DNA of 64,000 bases from Rikenellaceae bacterium (GTDB lineage: Bacteria > Bacteroidota > Bacteroidia > Bacteroidales > Rikenellaceae), in NCBI GenBank assembly GCA_015059865.1, contig SUZP01000001.1:1-64000 (forward strand), written 5' to 3'. The notes beneath the pieces were generated by a model that did no database searches, had not been told where the DNA came from, and was given only the letters and a program-made list of their open reading frames with translations. Below are positions 42,906-51,169 of the stretch, in pieces. Numbering within the stretch: the first letter of the stretch is position 1; each line of letters opens with the position of its first letter. The position numbers and the translations under genes are program-made.

Positions 42906-43313
42906 ATGTTAAAACAATCAATCACTATCACCACTAAGGGAGACGGCAAGTTTACCTTGGCAAAGCCACAAGAGTTAGAGAAGCTCAATCCAAAGGAGTT
43001 GCTGCTCTACTCCACTGCACTCTGCGCAGGCAAGACCGTAGTACGACTTGTAGAGCAGAAACGCACAGAGATTATAAAGCTCGAAATTAAGATGTCGGGA
43101 GAGCTCGACACCGAGAAGTTGGAGGGCATCAGCAAGTTCTCTTCATTCAATATCGACTACAATGTCGAGTGCAAGCACCTCGACGACCAGCCGAAGATTT
43201 CGCACGCCATACAACTCGCTCACGACAAGTATTGCGGCGGCTTGGAGATGTGTCGCAAGATAGCACCCGTGTCGCACTCAATATCAATAGTCAGCGTAGA
43301 GGTCGAGGCTTAA
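42906..43313 (+). CDS. OsmC-family protein
   Basis: A 135-residue OsmC-like protein, a cysteine-based peroxidase family acting on organic hydroperoxides. The pattern LNPKELLLYSTALCAGKT with Cys40 and DKYCGGLEMC with Cys110 matches the two redox cysteines. The open frame extends upstream to 42330, but that part overlaps the S26 gene in another frame; the ATG at 42906 is the natural start. It follows the S26 gene by 50 nt and is followed by a bidirectional terminator, so it may share the exporter transcript by readthrough. Confidence 0.82.
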   Translation: MLKQSITITTKGDGKFTLAKPQELEKLNPKELLLYSTALCAGKTVVRLVEQKRTEIIKLEIKMSGELDTEKLEGISKFSSFNIDYNVECKHLDDQPKISHAIQLAHDKYCGGLEMCRKIAPVSHSISIVSVEVEA

Positions 43314-43322
43314 ACAAAACCA

Positions 43323-43354
43323 ATAGCGTGTCCAAAAAATTTTGGGCACGCTAT
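43323..43354. terminator. Bidirectional terminator osmC-like / lpxA
   Basis: ATAGCGTGTCC pairs with GGGCACGCTAT, then TTTTT; the reverse strand has an equivalent run. The sequence after it (GTCAGAAGTTGCGTAACAGGAG) resembles the start of the long-hairpin elements. Confidence 0.8.
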
Positions 43355-43454
43355 TTTTGTCAGAAGTTGCGTAACAGGAGTACTCGCAGGCCGGAAAAGC
43401 GCAACCGACACTGCGTAGTGAGAAGGAAAAGGCTACAAAGGAGGCTTAACTGCG

Positions 43455-44237
43455 CTATCTGCCGTACTTCTTAATTACGCCACGACCACCCAACGATGCG
43501 CGTACAAACTCCAAGATATAGTCACGCTCTGCCGACTGCGGCAAAGTCTGCTCCGCCTCATTGCAGGCATGTGTAAAGTTCAAATCGCTCTGGAAAAGGA
43601 TACGGTGGGTGTTGTGAATAGCCTCAATCTGCTCTGCCGTAAAACCTCGGCGTTGCAAGCCCAACTTGTTGATACCTGCAAAACTTCCTGTCTCGCGCAT
43701 AGTAACAAATGGGGGAACATCCTGACGCACCAACGAGCCACCCTGAATCATACAGTGGTCGCCAATCTTACACCACTGATGCACTGCCGAGTGTCCGCCA
43801 ATAACCACCCAGTCGCCAACCTCAACCTCTCCCGCAAGCGATACGCGGTTTGCGATTACACAGTGGCTACCCACAACATCGTCGTGTGCCACATGGACAT
43901 AGGCCATCAAGAGATTGCCATCACCAACTACGGTAGTACCACGCGAAGCTGTACCGCGACTGATGGTTACATACTCACGAATGTCGTTATCATCGCCAAT
44001 TACGGCAGTGGTCTTCTCGCCAACAAACTTCAAATCCTGTGGAAGGCAGGCAATCGAAGCAGCCGTATGGATTTTGTTGCGCTTGCCAAGGCGCGCGCCA
44101 TCGTGAATAACAGCACCGGGGCCAATCCAACAATCATCACCAATCACAACATCGCCTGCGATGTAGGCAAACGGCTCTACCGTAACATTTTCGCCCAACT
44201 TTGCGTCGGGGTGAACATAAGCCAAAGGACTAATCAT
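43455..44237 (-). CDS. lpxA: UDP-N-acetylglucosamine acyltransferase
   Basis: LpxA (260 aa) transfers an R-3-hydroxyacyl chain from ACP to UDP-GlcNAc, the first step of lipid A synthesis. Left-handed beta-helix hexad repeats run through most of the sequence (for example PLAYVHPDAKLGENVTVEPFAYI). The catalytic His region is LMAYVHVAHDDVVG and the C-terminal helical domain starts GLQRRGFTAEQIEAIHN. It lies downstream of lpxC-fabZ on the same strand but 184 nt away, with a heptamer array and hairpin element E in the gap. Confidence 0.95.
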   Translation of the reverse strand: MISPLAYVHPDAKLGENVTVEPFAYIAGDVVIGDDCWIGPGAVIHDGARLGKRNKIHTAASIACLPQDLKFVGEKTTAVIGDDNDIREYVTISRGTASRGTTVVGDGNLLMAYVHVAHDDVVGSHCVIANRVSLAGEVEVGDWVVIGGHSAVHQWCKIGDHCMIQGGSLVRQDVPPFVTMRETGSFAGINKLGLQRRGFTAEQIEAIHNTHRILFQSDLNFTHACNEAEQTLPQSAERDYILEFVRASLGGRGVIKKYGR

Positions 44238-44300
44238 ATCTATTTCAAATTCAAAATTAAGAATTGAGAATTAAGAATTATTTTTTACAATCAATCTCTA

Positions 44301-44420
44301 AAAGTTGATTTTAAACGAGGGATTTCAAGGCTTGCGAAGTGTGAGAAACCGCAGTTTACAGAGCGTAAATGAGGATTTCGAACACAAGCGTAACGCAGAA
44401 ATCACCTTTTAAAATCGATT
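44301..44420. repeat. Long-hairpin element E (120 bp)
   Basis: Reverse-orientation relative of element A, exactly the same length. The interior (44316-44406) matches except that paired positions have changed together: CATAC/GTATG of A is TTTAC/GTAAA here, and the outer arm pair is GATTTTAAA-type instead of TGTCTAACAA-type. It abuts the lpxC-fabZ stop codon (1 nt away). Confidence 0.88.
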
Positions 44421-44421
44421 T

Positions 44422-45810
44422 TTATTTGTTTTTGATAATTTGTGCTACTATCGACGCCTCGCAGGCAAGGGTATCGCCCACGAAGACCTTACACTCCACA
44501 TCTGCGAGGTTGCGGCGTGGCGGCTCGGCTAAGATGCACTCAATCTGCATAGTGTCGCCCGGTACAATCTTGTGACGGAAACGAACATTGTCGATGCGGA
44601 GGAAGTAGGTCGAGTACTCGCTCGGATTTTCAACCTTGCTCAACACATAGATACCACTAACCTGCGCCATAGCCTCCACAATAAGCACACCCGGCATCAC
44701 AGGCTCGGTCGGGAAGTGCCCTTGGAAGAAAGGTTCGTTGATTGTTACCTGCTTGATACCTGCGATAGAGGTGTCATCCATATGGTAAATTCTATCGACC
44801 AAAAGGAACGGAAAGCGATGTGGCAACATCTTCTGAATATCGACAACATCGAACAGCGGAGCCTTCTTGCGGTCGTACTTGAAGCGCGGCTTTACACCCT
44901 CACGACGAATGGAGTTATGAATTTGCTTCATAAACTCGGTGTTGGCAAAGTGGCCTGGGCGAGTAGCCATAACACTACCCTTAATTCTCATACCGAGCAG
45001 AGCGAAGTCACCAAGCAGGTCGAGCAGTTTATGGCGCGCCATCTCGTTGCGCGAACGGAGTTCGAGATTGTTCAGATAGCCACCCGTAACGCGAATATCC
45101 TTCTTATCAAAGAGCGTCGAAAGTCGCTGCAACTGCTCGTCGGTGACGGGATTTTCGACTATCACAATGGCATTATCGACATCGCCACCCTTTACCAAAC
45201 CCGCATTTGCTAACGCCTCAATCTCGTGCAAAAAGACAAATGTACGATTTGGGGCAATCTTCTCGGCGTAGTTATCCTCTGGCGAGAAGGTAGCATATTG
45301 ATTGCCTATAACCTTAGAGTTGAAGTCGATATGCACCGAAGCCGAAAACTCCTCGCTTGGATATATAGCCAACATCACACCCTTTTCGGGTATTGCATAT
45401 ACCTGTTTTTCGGTAACTTCATAGTATTTGCGGTCGGCCGACTGCTCCACCACGCCCACTCGCAAAATCTCCTCGGCATAAGCCTTTGCTGAGCCATCGA
45501 GAATTGGAGTTTCGGGAGCATTGATATCAATCAAGGCGTTATCTACGCCGAGAGTCCAAAGTGCCGACATAACATGTTCTATCGTGCTAACGCGCGCATC
45601 GCCTACGCCAATGGTCGTACCACGCGAAGTGTCGCATACATACTCGCACAAGGCCGGTATCGAAGGTGCGCCTTCAAGGTCTATACGACGAAATACTATT
45701 CCGTGATTTTCTGGCGCAGGACTAACAGTCATTGTAACCTGTTTGCCCGTATGGAGTCCCTTACCAGAAAAGGTGATTGGAGCACCAAGAGTATTCTGTT
45801 TTACTGACAT
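44422..45810 (-). CDS. lpxC/fabZ: Bifunctional LpxC-FabZ
   Basis: A 462-residue fusion typical of Bacteroidetes. Residues ~1-300 are LpxC, the zinc-dependent UDP-3-O-acyl-GlcNAc deacetylase committing to lipid A (STIEHVMSALWTLGVDNA holds a zinc histidine; the second half shows ARHKLLDLLGDFALLG). Residues ~315-462 are FabZ, 3-hydroxyacyl-ACP dehydratase, with catalytic His in MLPHRFPFLLVDRI and Glu in MPGVLIVEAMAQ. The fusion ties lipid A output to fatty-acid synthesis. -7 box at 45850-45857. Element E sits at its stop, before lpxA. Confidence 0.96.
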   Translation of the reverse strand: MSVKQNTLGAPITFSGKGLHTGKQVTMTVSPAPENHGIVFRRIDLEGAPSIPALCEYVCDTSRGTTIGVGDARVSTIEHVMSALWTLGVDNALIDINAPETPILDGSAKAYAEEILRVGVVEQSADRKYYEVTEKQVYAIPEKGVMLAIYPSEEFSASVHIDFNSKVIGNQYATFSPEDNYAEKIAPNRTFVFLHEIEALANAGLVKGGDVDNAIVIVENPVTDEQLQRLSTLFDKKDIRVTGGYLNNLELRSRNEMARHKLLDLLGDFALLGMRIKGSVMATRPGHFANTEFMKQIHNSIRREGVKPRFKYDRKKAPLFDVVDIQKMLPHRFPFLLVDRIYHMDDTSIAGIKQVTINEPFFQGHFPTEPVMPGVLIVEAMAQVSGIYVLSKVENPSEYSTYFLRIDNVRFRHKIVPGDTMQIECILAEPPRRNLADVECKVFVGDTLACEASIVAQIIKNK

Positions 45811-45849
45811 AATCTTCTAAATTTCGTCAAAGTAAGTCTATAATCTCAG

Positions 45850-45857
45850 CAAAGATA
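45850..45857 (-). promoter_or_regulatory. -7 box for lpxC-fabZ
   Basis: Minus-strand TATCTTTG, 39 nt before the ATG at 45810. Confidence 0.6.
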
Positions 45858-45878
45858 GGAATTTTTTTTGAAATTTAT

Positions 45879-45886
45879 TACTTTTG
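45879..45886 (+). promoter_or_regulatory. -7 box for the TonB-like gene
   Basis: TACTTTTG, 20 nt before the ATG at 45907; it rules out the earlier in-frame ATG at 45868. Confidence 0.55.
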
Positions 45887-45906
45887 CATACGATTTTACG
45901 ATTACT

Positions 45907-46713
45907 ATGGAACACAAGAGCGACAATACGCAAAATAAGACGCCTCAGCCACGCAAGCCGAGATTGCGACTGCCATTCGATAATCGTAGCAAAGACCCCG
46001 TGGGTTGGATATACGATAATCGCATCGGGTTGTGTGTTACGGTTATTGTCTACTTGGTATTCGCAATAGTCTTTGTTTCGGCAAAAATAGGCACATCCTC
46101 ACGCAAAGCCAACGAGACTATATATATCGATTTGGGGGCAGTCGAGTTGCTCGAAGAGGAGCGCGACCGCCTGCTCGAAGAGGTGAAACGCAACAACCAA
46201 AATATCGATTGGAGTGCCATTCGCAACACCTCGTCAAATGAGAATGCACTAAACGAAAACTTGGAGGACAGCAAGGGGACAAATGCCTCTGCACTAAATA
46301 GTTCTGCCGAGACTACCGAGCGCGAAATGAAGGCCAATCGCGAGGCATACGAGCGTGGTCTGCGCGAGGCGAATGCCATAGGCGAAAACCGTTCGCAGGG
46401 CAAGAGCAACAAGGAGCGCAAAGATGTCAAGGTGGCGGGCAGCGTAACAGTGAGTTTCTCGCTCAACAACCCCATACGATATAGCCGTCACCTCGTAAAA
46501 CCGGCCTATCGATGCGAGGGAGGTGGCGAGGTTATTGTATCGATAGTGGTAAACCCTCGTGGAGAGGTTGTCTCGGCAACGGTGAAGAGTGGAGGTGATG
46601 CGTGTATGCGACAGACTGCCGTAGAGTCGGCTCTAAATTCGCAGTTCGACATCAACAACTCTGCCCCTGCCAAGCAACACGGAACGATAACCTATATCTT
46701 TATTCCGCAGTAG
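45907..46713 (+). CDS. TonB-like energy transducer
   Basis: A 268-residue inner-membrane protein: a basic N-terminus, one membrane helix (LCVTVIVYLVFAIVFVSA, near residues 41-58), a long charged Glu/Asn/Arg-rich periplasmic region, and a C-terminal ~75-residue domain (GGGEVIVSIVVNPRGEVVSATV ... ITYIFIPQ) with the TonB_C strand-helix-strand pattern. TonB couples the proton gradient to outer-membrane receptors. The linker lacks the usual Pro-rich repeats, so a TonB-like scaffold role cannot be excluded. The promoter box decides the start. Confidence 0.75.
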   Translation: MEHKSDNTQNKTPQPRKPRLRLPFDNRSKDPVGWIYDNRIGLCVTVIVYLVFAIVFVSAKIGTSSRKANETIYIDLGAVELLEEERDRLLEEVKRNNQNIDWSAIRNTSSNENALNENLEDSKGTNASALNSSAETTEREMKANREAYERGLREANAIGENRSQGKSNKERKDVKVAGSVTVSFSLNNPIRYSRHLVKPAYRCEGGGEVIVSIVVNPRGEVVSATVKSGGDACMRQTAVESALNSQFDINNSAPAKQHGTITYIFIPQ

Positions 46714-46726
46714 CATTTAGACGAGA

Positions 46727-46845
46727 GACGAAAGACGAAAGACGAGAGAAAAAGCCAAAGCGCACCCCATAAAGCGACCAACGGGAGCGCCCCCATAAAG
46801 GGCGGAATGCCCGCCCCCATAAAGCAGTCGCAAGACTACGCCCCC
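46727..46845 (-). repeat. Heptamers and mini-hairpin modules (reverse relative of the tmRNA array)
   Basis: GACGAGA/GACGAAA heptamers (46724-46752) then GC-rich small palindromes (for example GGGCGGAATGCCC) separated by CCCCATAAAG-type spacers. This is the reverse-complement style of the array at 27541-28148 with a different module set. Confidence 0.7.
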
Positions 46846-46896
46846 AGAAATAGTTGCGCCGTAATAGCGGTCGGAGTTTAGCTAAAAAGACGAGAG

Positions 46897-47733
46897 ATGA
46901 GAATAATATTGACAATACTGTCTATCTTTGTTTGTTTTGCGGTATCGGCAAAGCAGACCGACTCGTTATCGCTCAACAAAAAAGAGAAAAAACACTCAAC
47001 TTTCAACTCTCAACCTTCAACTCCAAAGAGCCAATATCCCGTAATTGGTATGTGGAAGCAAAACTATATGGTTACAGGTTTTGCAACCAACAAACCCGTA
47101 TCGCAATACACCTCCGACATCAAGTTCCAGCTGAGTGTAGCGATGCGTCTGTGGAGCATAAAGGGCAAAGTCGATTTCTTTGCCACCTACACGCAGCGTA
47201 GTCTTTGGGATATCTATCAGGAGTCGTGCCCCTTCCGCGAAAATAGCTACAACCCCGGATTTTGGGTGGCGTGGCAGACAAGAGATGACCTGCGTCTGCT
47301 CTTCGGTCTCGAACACGAATCAAACGGATTGAATGGCGAACAGTCGCGCTCGTTCAACTACGCCACAGTAGCCTGCCTCTACGAGCCATTCGACAATTGG
47401 CGCTTCGGAGGTCGCGCGTGGTATGGCTACTACGACCGTGAAACCATCCGCCACTACTTCCGCTATCGTGGTGTAATGCAACTGTGGGCGACATTCCACA
47501 CTCGCAACGAGCGTGTGGCAGTTACGGCACTCGTAAATCCTACCGTAACATTTACCAAGTACAATGTACAGGTCGAGGCATCGTGGCGTATGGCAAAACG
47601 CGGAGATTGGCTACCCTGCCTATTTGTGCAGTACAACTACGGCTATGGCGAAACAATGCTCGACTACAACCGCCGACACAGCAAAATACGAATTGGCATA
47701 TCGCTGATGAACAATAAATTACACTTATACTAA
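46897..47733 (+). CDS. pldA: Outer-membrane phospholipase A
   Basis: A 278-residue calcium-dependent outer-membrane phospholipase A1 (OmPLA), which removes phospholipids from the outer leaflet. Signal peptide MRIILTILSIFVCFAVSA. Catalytic His140, Ser142 (HESNG) and Asn154 (SRSFN) keep the OmPLA spacing; YTQRSLWDIY and CPFRENSYNPGFW are the family's conserved elements. Residues ~33-46 (HSTFNSQPSTPKSQ), between signal and barrel, are encoded by a 7-nt-period array of CAACTTT/CAACTCT/CAACCTT/CAACTCC (46995-47024). Function in envelope asymmetry fits the nearby lpx genes. Confidence 0.88.
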   Translation: MRIILTILSIFVCFAVSAKQTDSLSLNKKEKKHSTFNSQPSTPKSQYPVIGMWKQNYMVTGFATNKPVSQYTSDIKFQLSVAMRLWSIKGKVDFFATYTQRSLWDIYQESCPFRENSYNPGFWVAWQTRDDLRLLFGLEHESNGLNGEQSRSFNYATVACLYEPFDNWRFGGRAWYGYYDRETIRHYFRYRGVMQLWATFHTRNERVAVTALVNPTVTFTKYNVQVEASWRMAKRGDWLPCLFVQYNYGYGETMLDYNRRHSKIRIGISLMNNKLHLY

Positions 47734-47748
47734 AATTCGACTCAAACA

Positions 47749-49242
47749 ATGATAAATGCAGAACACTTCCTACTAATTGGAGCAATACTTCTGTTTGTTG
47801 CCGTAATGGCGGGTAAGGTGGCGTATCGTTTTAACGCACCTGCACTCCTGCTCTTCTTGGCAGTAGGTCTATTCTTCGGCTACGACATACTATCGTTCAA
47901 CTCACCCGAACTGACACAATTTATAGGTATGGTCTCGCTCTGTATCATCCTCTTTTCGGGTGGTATGGATACCAAATTCTCGGAGATTAAGCCTGTACTT
48001 GCCGAGGGTGTAACCCTTGCTACGGCAGGAGTGTTAATGACTGCCCTACTGCTCGGCGGTTTCGTCTATCTGATTGCCCCCGTGATAGGTTTTGAACTAT
48101 CTTTTCCATTGGCGTTGCTGCTCGCATCGACCATATCCTCAACCGACTCGGCTTCGGTATTCTCCATTTTGCGTACTCGCCGACAGGGTTTGAGCGAAAA
48201 TCTGCGACCATTGTTGGAGTTGGAGAGTGGCTCGAACGACCCTATGGCGTATATCCTCGTAATCCTCTTGGTGAAGATGCTCGGAGGTGAGGGCAACGAG
48301 GAGATTGGCTTGGGAGGGGCAACACTTATGTTCGTAGTACAGATGGCCGTAGGTGCTATGATTGGCTACCTCTTTGGTCGTATCTCGGTGTGGGTTATCA
48401 ACAAAATCAATATCGACAACGCCTCGCTCTACTCGGTGTTGCTGTTGGCGTGCGTTTTCTTCACCTTCTCGTTCACCTCGCTTATCAAGGGTAACGGCTA
48501 CTTGGCGGTCTATATCGCAGGTCTGATTGTCGGCAACAATAAACTCGTAAATAAACGCACCGTAACAACCTTCTTCGACGGTATCACTTGGTTGTTCCAA
48601 ATCATTATGTTCTTGATGCTTGGATTGCTCGTAACGCTCGACAATGCGTTGCAGTGGCACACCATCATCTTGGGTGTTGCAGCAGGTTTGTTCCTGATGT
48701 TTGTGGCGCGACCTATCGCAACGCTTATATGCCTTGCACCATTCCGCCGACTAACAAAGAGGGCGCGTATGTATATCTCGTGGGTGGGACTGCGCGGAGC
48801 TGTGCCTATTATCTTTGCGACCTATCCGTGGGTGGCAAAAATCGAAGGTGCCGAGTTGATTTTCAATGTAGTCTTTATTATGACTATCATCTCGCTCGTA
48901 GTACAAGGAACAACTGTAAGCAGTATGGCCGAGTTGCTCGGCTTGGCATACGCCGAGAAGGAGAGTAAGTTCGAGAGCGCCTTGCAGGATAAGGTGCGCT
49001 CGGCATTTACCGAGATTGCCGTAACGGAGCAGATGCTCTCGGAGGGTAACACCCTCAACAAAGTATCACTACCCGATAACACGCTGGTAGTGATGGTCTG
49101 CCGCGATGGCGACTACTTCGTACCGAAGGGAAATGCTGCGTTGCAGATGGGCGACAAGTTACTCATTCTCTCCGACCGCAACGACGAGTTGGCTGCACAC
49201 TACAAGGAGTTTGGCGTGGAGGATATAATTGAGTTTAAGTAG
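47749..49242 (+). CDS. K+/H+ antiporter with TrkA_C domain
   Basis: A 497-residue inner-membrane CPA1-type antiporter of the NhaP2/CvrA group. About 12 membrane helices; TISSTDSASVFSILR and ELESGSNDPMAYILV carry the transport residues (the N-D pair). A C-terminal cytosolic TrkA_C-like domain (DNTLVVMVCRDGDYFVPKGNAALQMGDKLLILS) suggests ligand gating. It exports K+ in exchange for H+ under alkaline or high-K+ conditions. It begins 15 nt after pldA and is 6 nt before upxY, so the three may be one transcript. Confidence 0.88.
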   Translation: MINAEHFLLIGAILLFVAVMAGKVAYRFNAPALLLFLAVGLFFGYDILSFNSPELTQFIGMVSLCIILFSGGMDTKFSEIKPVLAEGVTLATAGVLMTALLLGGFVYLIAPVIGFELSFPLALLLASTISSTDSASVFSILRTRRQGLSENLRPLLELESGSNDPMAYILVILLVKMLGGEGNEEIGLGGATLMFVVQMAVGAMIGYLFGRISVWVINKINIDNASLYSVLLLACVFFTFSFTSLIKGNGYLAVYIAGLIVGNNKLVNKRTVTTFFDGITWLFQIIMFLMLGLLVTLDNALQWHTIILGVAAGLFLMFVARPIATLICLAPFRRLTKRARMYISWVGLRGAVPIIFATYPWVAKIEGAELIFNVVFIMTIISLVVQGTTVSSMAELLGLAYAEKESKFESALQDKVRSAFTEIAVTEQMLSEGNTLNKVSLPDNTLVVMVCRDGDYFVPKGNAALQMGDKLLILSDRNDELAAHYKEFGVEDIIEFK

Positions 49243-49248
49243 GAGGTT

Positions 49249-49782
49249 ATGAGTGATACAATTTGGTTTGCAATGCGCGCGACATACGGTCGTAACTTGA
49301 TGGCGCAGAGGCTTCTCGAAATAAAGAAAATCGAGAGTTTTATCCCTATGCGCAAGCGCACCACCAAAGTTGGCCACCGCATCAAGACCGACTATATACC
49401 CGTAGTACGCGACCTTATATTCGTGCTTTGCGAGCGCGAGGTCATACAGGAGGCTAAGAGCAAAATCCCCTACCTGCACTACATTACACGCCCTGCCGAG
49501 GGGCGCAACATCCCTGTCGAAGTACCCACCGAGCAGATGGAGAATTTTATGGCCGTATGTAACGATATGGAGACAGATGTGGAGTTCCTCTCTGGCGAGG
49601 AGGCTCGGTTCGAGGTTGGCGAGTGGGTGCGCATCTGTCGTGGCTCACTCAAAGGGCGCGAAGGGCGACTCGTAAAAGTTGAAGGCAAACGCTCAAAGCG
49701 TTTTGTGGTGGCAATAGATGGAGTTCTCGCAGTCTCGGTGTCGGGCATAAAAGCAGACGACATAGAGAGAATTAAAAATTAA
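49249..49782 (+). CDS. UpxY-family transcription antiterminator (NusG paralogue)
   Basis: A 177-residue NusG-like protein of the UpxY type. The NGN domain begins WFAMRATYGRNLMAQRLLEI, with FIPMRKRTTKVGHR and DLIFVLCEREV; the KOW domain is EWVRICRGSLKGREGRLVKVEGKRSKRFVVAIDGVLAVSV. In Bacteroides such proteins are the first gene of capsular polysaccharide loci and prevent early termination in their long leaders. Here no polysaccharide genes follow; the next gene is convergent. It may act in trans or be the leftover of a lost locus. Confidence 0.85.
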   Translation: MSDTIWFAMRATYGRNLMAQRLLEIKKIESFIPMRKRTTKVGHRIKTDYIPVVRDLIFVLCEREVIQEAKSKIPYLHYITRPAEGRNIPVEVPTEQMENFMAVCNDMETDVEFLSGEEARFEVGEWVRICRGSLKGREGRLVKVEGKRSKRFVVAIDGVLAVSVSGIKADDIERIKN

Positions 49783-49846
49783 GAATTGAGAATTAAGAAT
49801 TGAGAATTGAGAATTGAGAATTAAGAATTGAGAGTTAAGAATGAAG
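49783..49846 (+). repeat. 7-nt-period array after upxY
   Basis: About nine heptamers of AATTGAG/AATTAAG/AGTTAAG type. Confidence 0.75.
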
Positions 49847-49900
49847 GATTGCTCTTCACGCCTAACTCTCAATTTTTTTTCATTTCAGCTTTTAGCTTAT

Positions 49901-51085
49901 CTACCTATTCTGCGCCTCGGCTTTCAGGGCTAGTCGCTTAACTACATAGACAAAGCCCATAGTCAATATCAAATTCAACACCAACGCAAGTACCGATATA
50001 AGGAGCACGGGACCACCGATATTGTAGCCAAGGGCTATAAATATCACACCTGCACCAACCTCGCCACGGGTGAACATTCCCACCGAAAGAGCAAAACGCT
50101 CGGTGAGCGAACGGTCACGATAGAAGAGCATTGGCGCCAGCTTGCCAAGGTTTGATAGCAATGTTACCATCAACACATGCAGAGCTATTTCCCAACCCGA
50201 CATCATAGGGACAGTGGCGATAATACTGTTGTTGTCGCCCTCAGGCACTGCACCACTCATATCAATAAGCGGCATACTCATACCCACAAGCAACATAAAG
50301 ACAAGCGATACAATTGTAGCAATACGCTCCTCGCGCTTACCTCCGACATGGCGATTTTTGATAACCATACCAAAGATAAATGCGGGCAAGAGCACCTCGA
50401 TATGTATCGCACCCTTCTCGCCAAAGAAGTGGTTGGTTACGGTATATATCAGCAGCGTCGAGCCATAGACCAACACTGCGTAGGTGAAGATGGCATACCA
50501 AGTCTGGCGCATCTTAAAACGCGACATATAACGCCAGCCCACGAAGAAGAGTCCGAAGATGACGGTCAGCATCGCCACCATCTGCCAATTCATCGAGCCA
50601 ATCATAGCAACCTGCAACGGCACCATAAGAATTATGGTGTCGAGGTCATCGAAGATTGCCAAGGTCTGCGCCTTCTGATATATCCAACTCTTCTGCAAGT
50701 TCATCGCTGCCAACATCGAAAAGAGGATACCAGCCGATGTAGGGGCTGCAAAACGGCTCAGAAGGAGAGTCTCCTTCCACACATCGCCCGAACTCCACCA
50801 CTCCACAGGCATAAGTGCGAAGATGTAGTAGACAGCAATAAATATCCAAGGCAAGGCCGCCGCAAGCATTGCCACGAGGTAGTCCTTGACATAGATTTTT
50901 ACATTCGACTTGTCTATTTCGAACTCGCGGCCGACATTTATCATAATAAACGCCAAGCAGATGCCGAGCATCAACTCGACAAGGTGTTTCAGTTCTGCAT
51001 ACGACTCGCCCAAGTGTGTAGGTAAGACCTGCGACAACACCAGTCCAAGCATCAGCATCAGCGAAAAAGAGATAACTTTCTTCAT
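49901..51085 (-). CDS. CPA2-type cation:proton antiporter
   Basis: A 394-residue inner-membrane antiporter. About 12 membrane segments; FDDLDTIILMVPLQ matches the double-Asp transport site of electrogenic CPA2 exchangers. SAGILFSMLAAMNL and FTRGEVGAGVIFIALGYNIGG are conserved elements. Na+ or K+ specificity cannot be told. No cytosolic regulatory domain. It is 84 nt downstream of the GH3 gene, with a hairpin between. Confidence 0.82.
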   Translation of the reverse strand: MKKVISFSLMLMLGLVLSQVLPTHLGESYAELKHLVELMLGICLAFIMINVGREFEIDKSNVKIYVKDYLVAMLAAALPWIFIAVYYIFALMPVEWWSSGDVWKETLLLSRFAAPTSAGILFSMLAAMNLQKSWIYQKAQTLAIFDDLDTIILMVPLQVAMIGSMNWQMVAMLTVIFGLFFVGWRYMSRFKMRQTWYAIFTYAVLVYGSTLLIYTVTNHFFGEKGAIHIEVLLPAFIFGMVIKNRHVGGKREERIATIVSLVFMLLVGMSMPLIDMSGAVPEGDNNSIIATVPMMSGWEIALHVLMVTLLSNLGKLAPMLFYRDRSLTERFALSVGMFTRGEVGAGVIFIALGYNIGGPVLLISVLALVLNLILTMGFVYVVKRLALKAEAQNR

Positions 51086-51105
51086 ATTCGTTATGGGTTA
51101 AAATG

Positions 51106-51135
51106 TGGAGAGTTGAGAAAAGTCCCAGCTCTCCA
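51106..51135 (-). terminator. Probable GH3-gene terminator
   Basis: TGGAGAG pairs with CTCTCCA around a 16-nt loop; a weak T-rich stretch follows on the minus strand. Confidence 0.4.
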
Positions 51136-51169
51136 TATTCTATTTCTATTGTATCTACTTGTACCTCCG

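Noticed and set aside
43362..43453. Complete fifth hairpin element D after the osmC-like gene
   Set aside because: The left end resembles the family (GAAGTTGCGTAACAGGAG), but no convincing paired right end is seen.
46757..46845. Insertion sequence
   Set aside because: No transposase frame; sequence is small palindromes with constant spacers.
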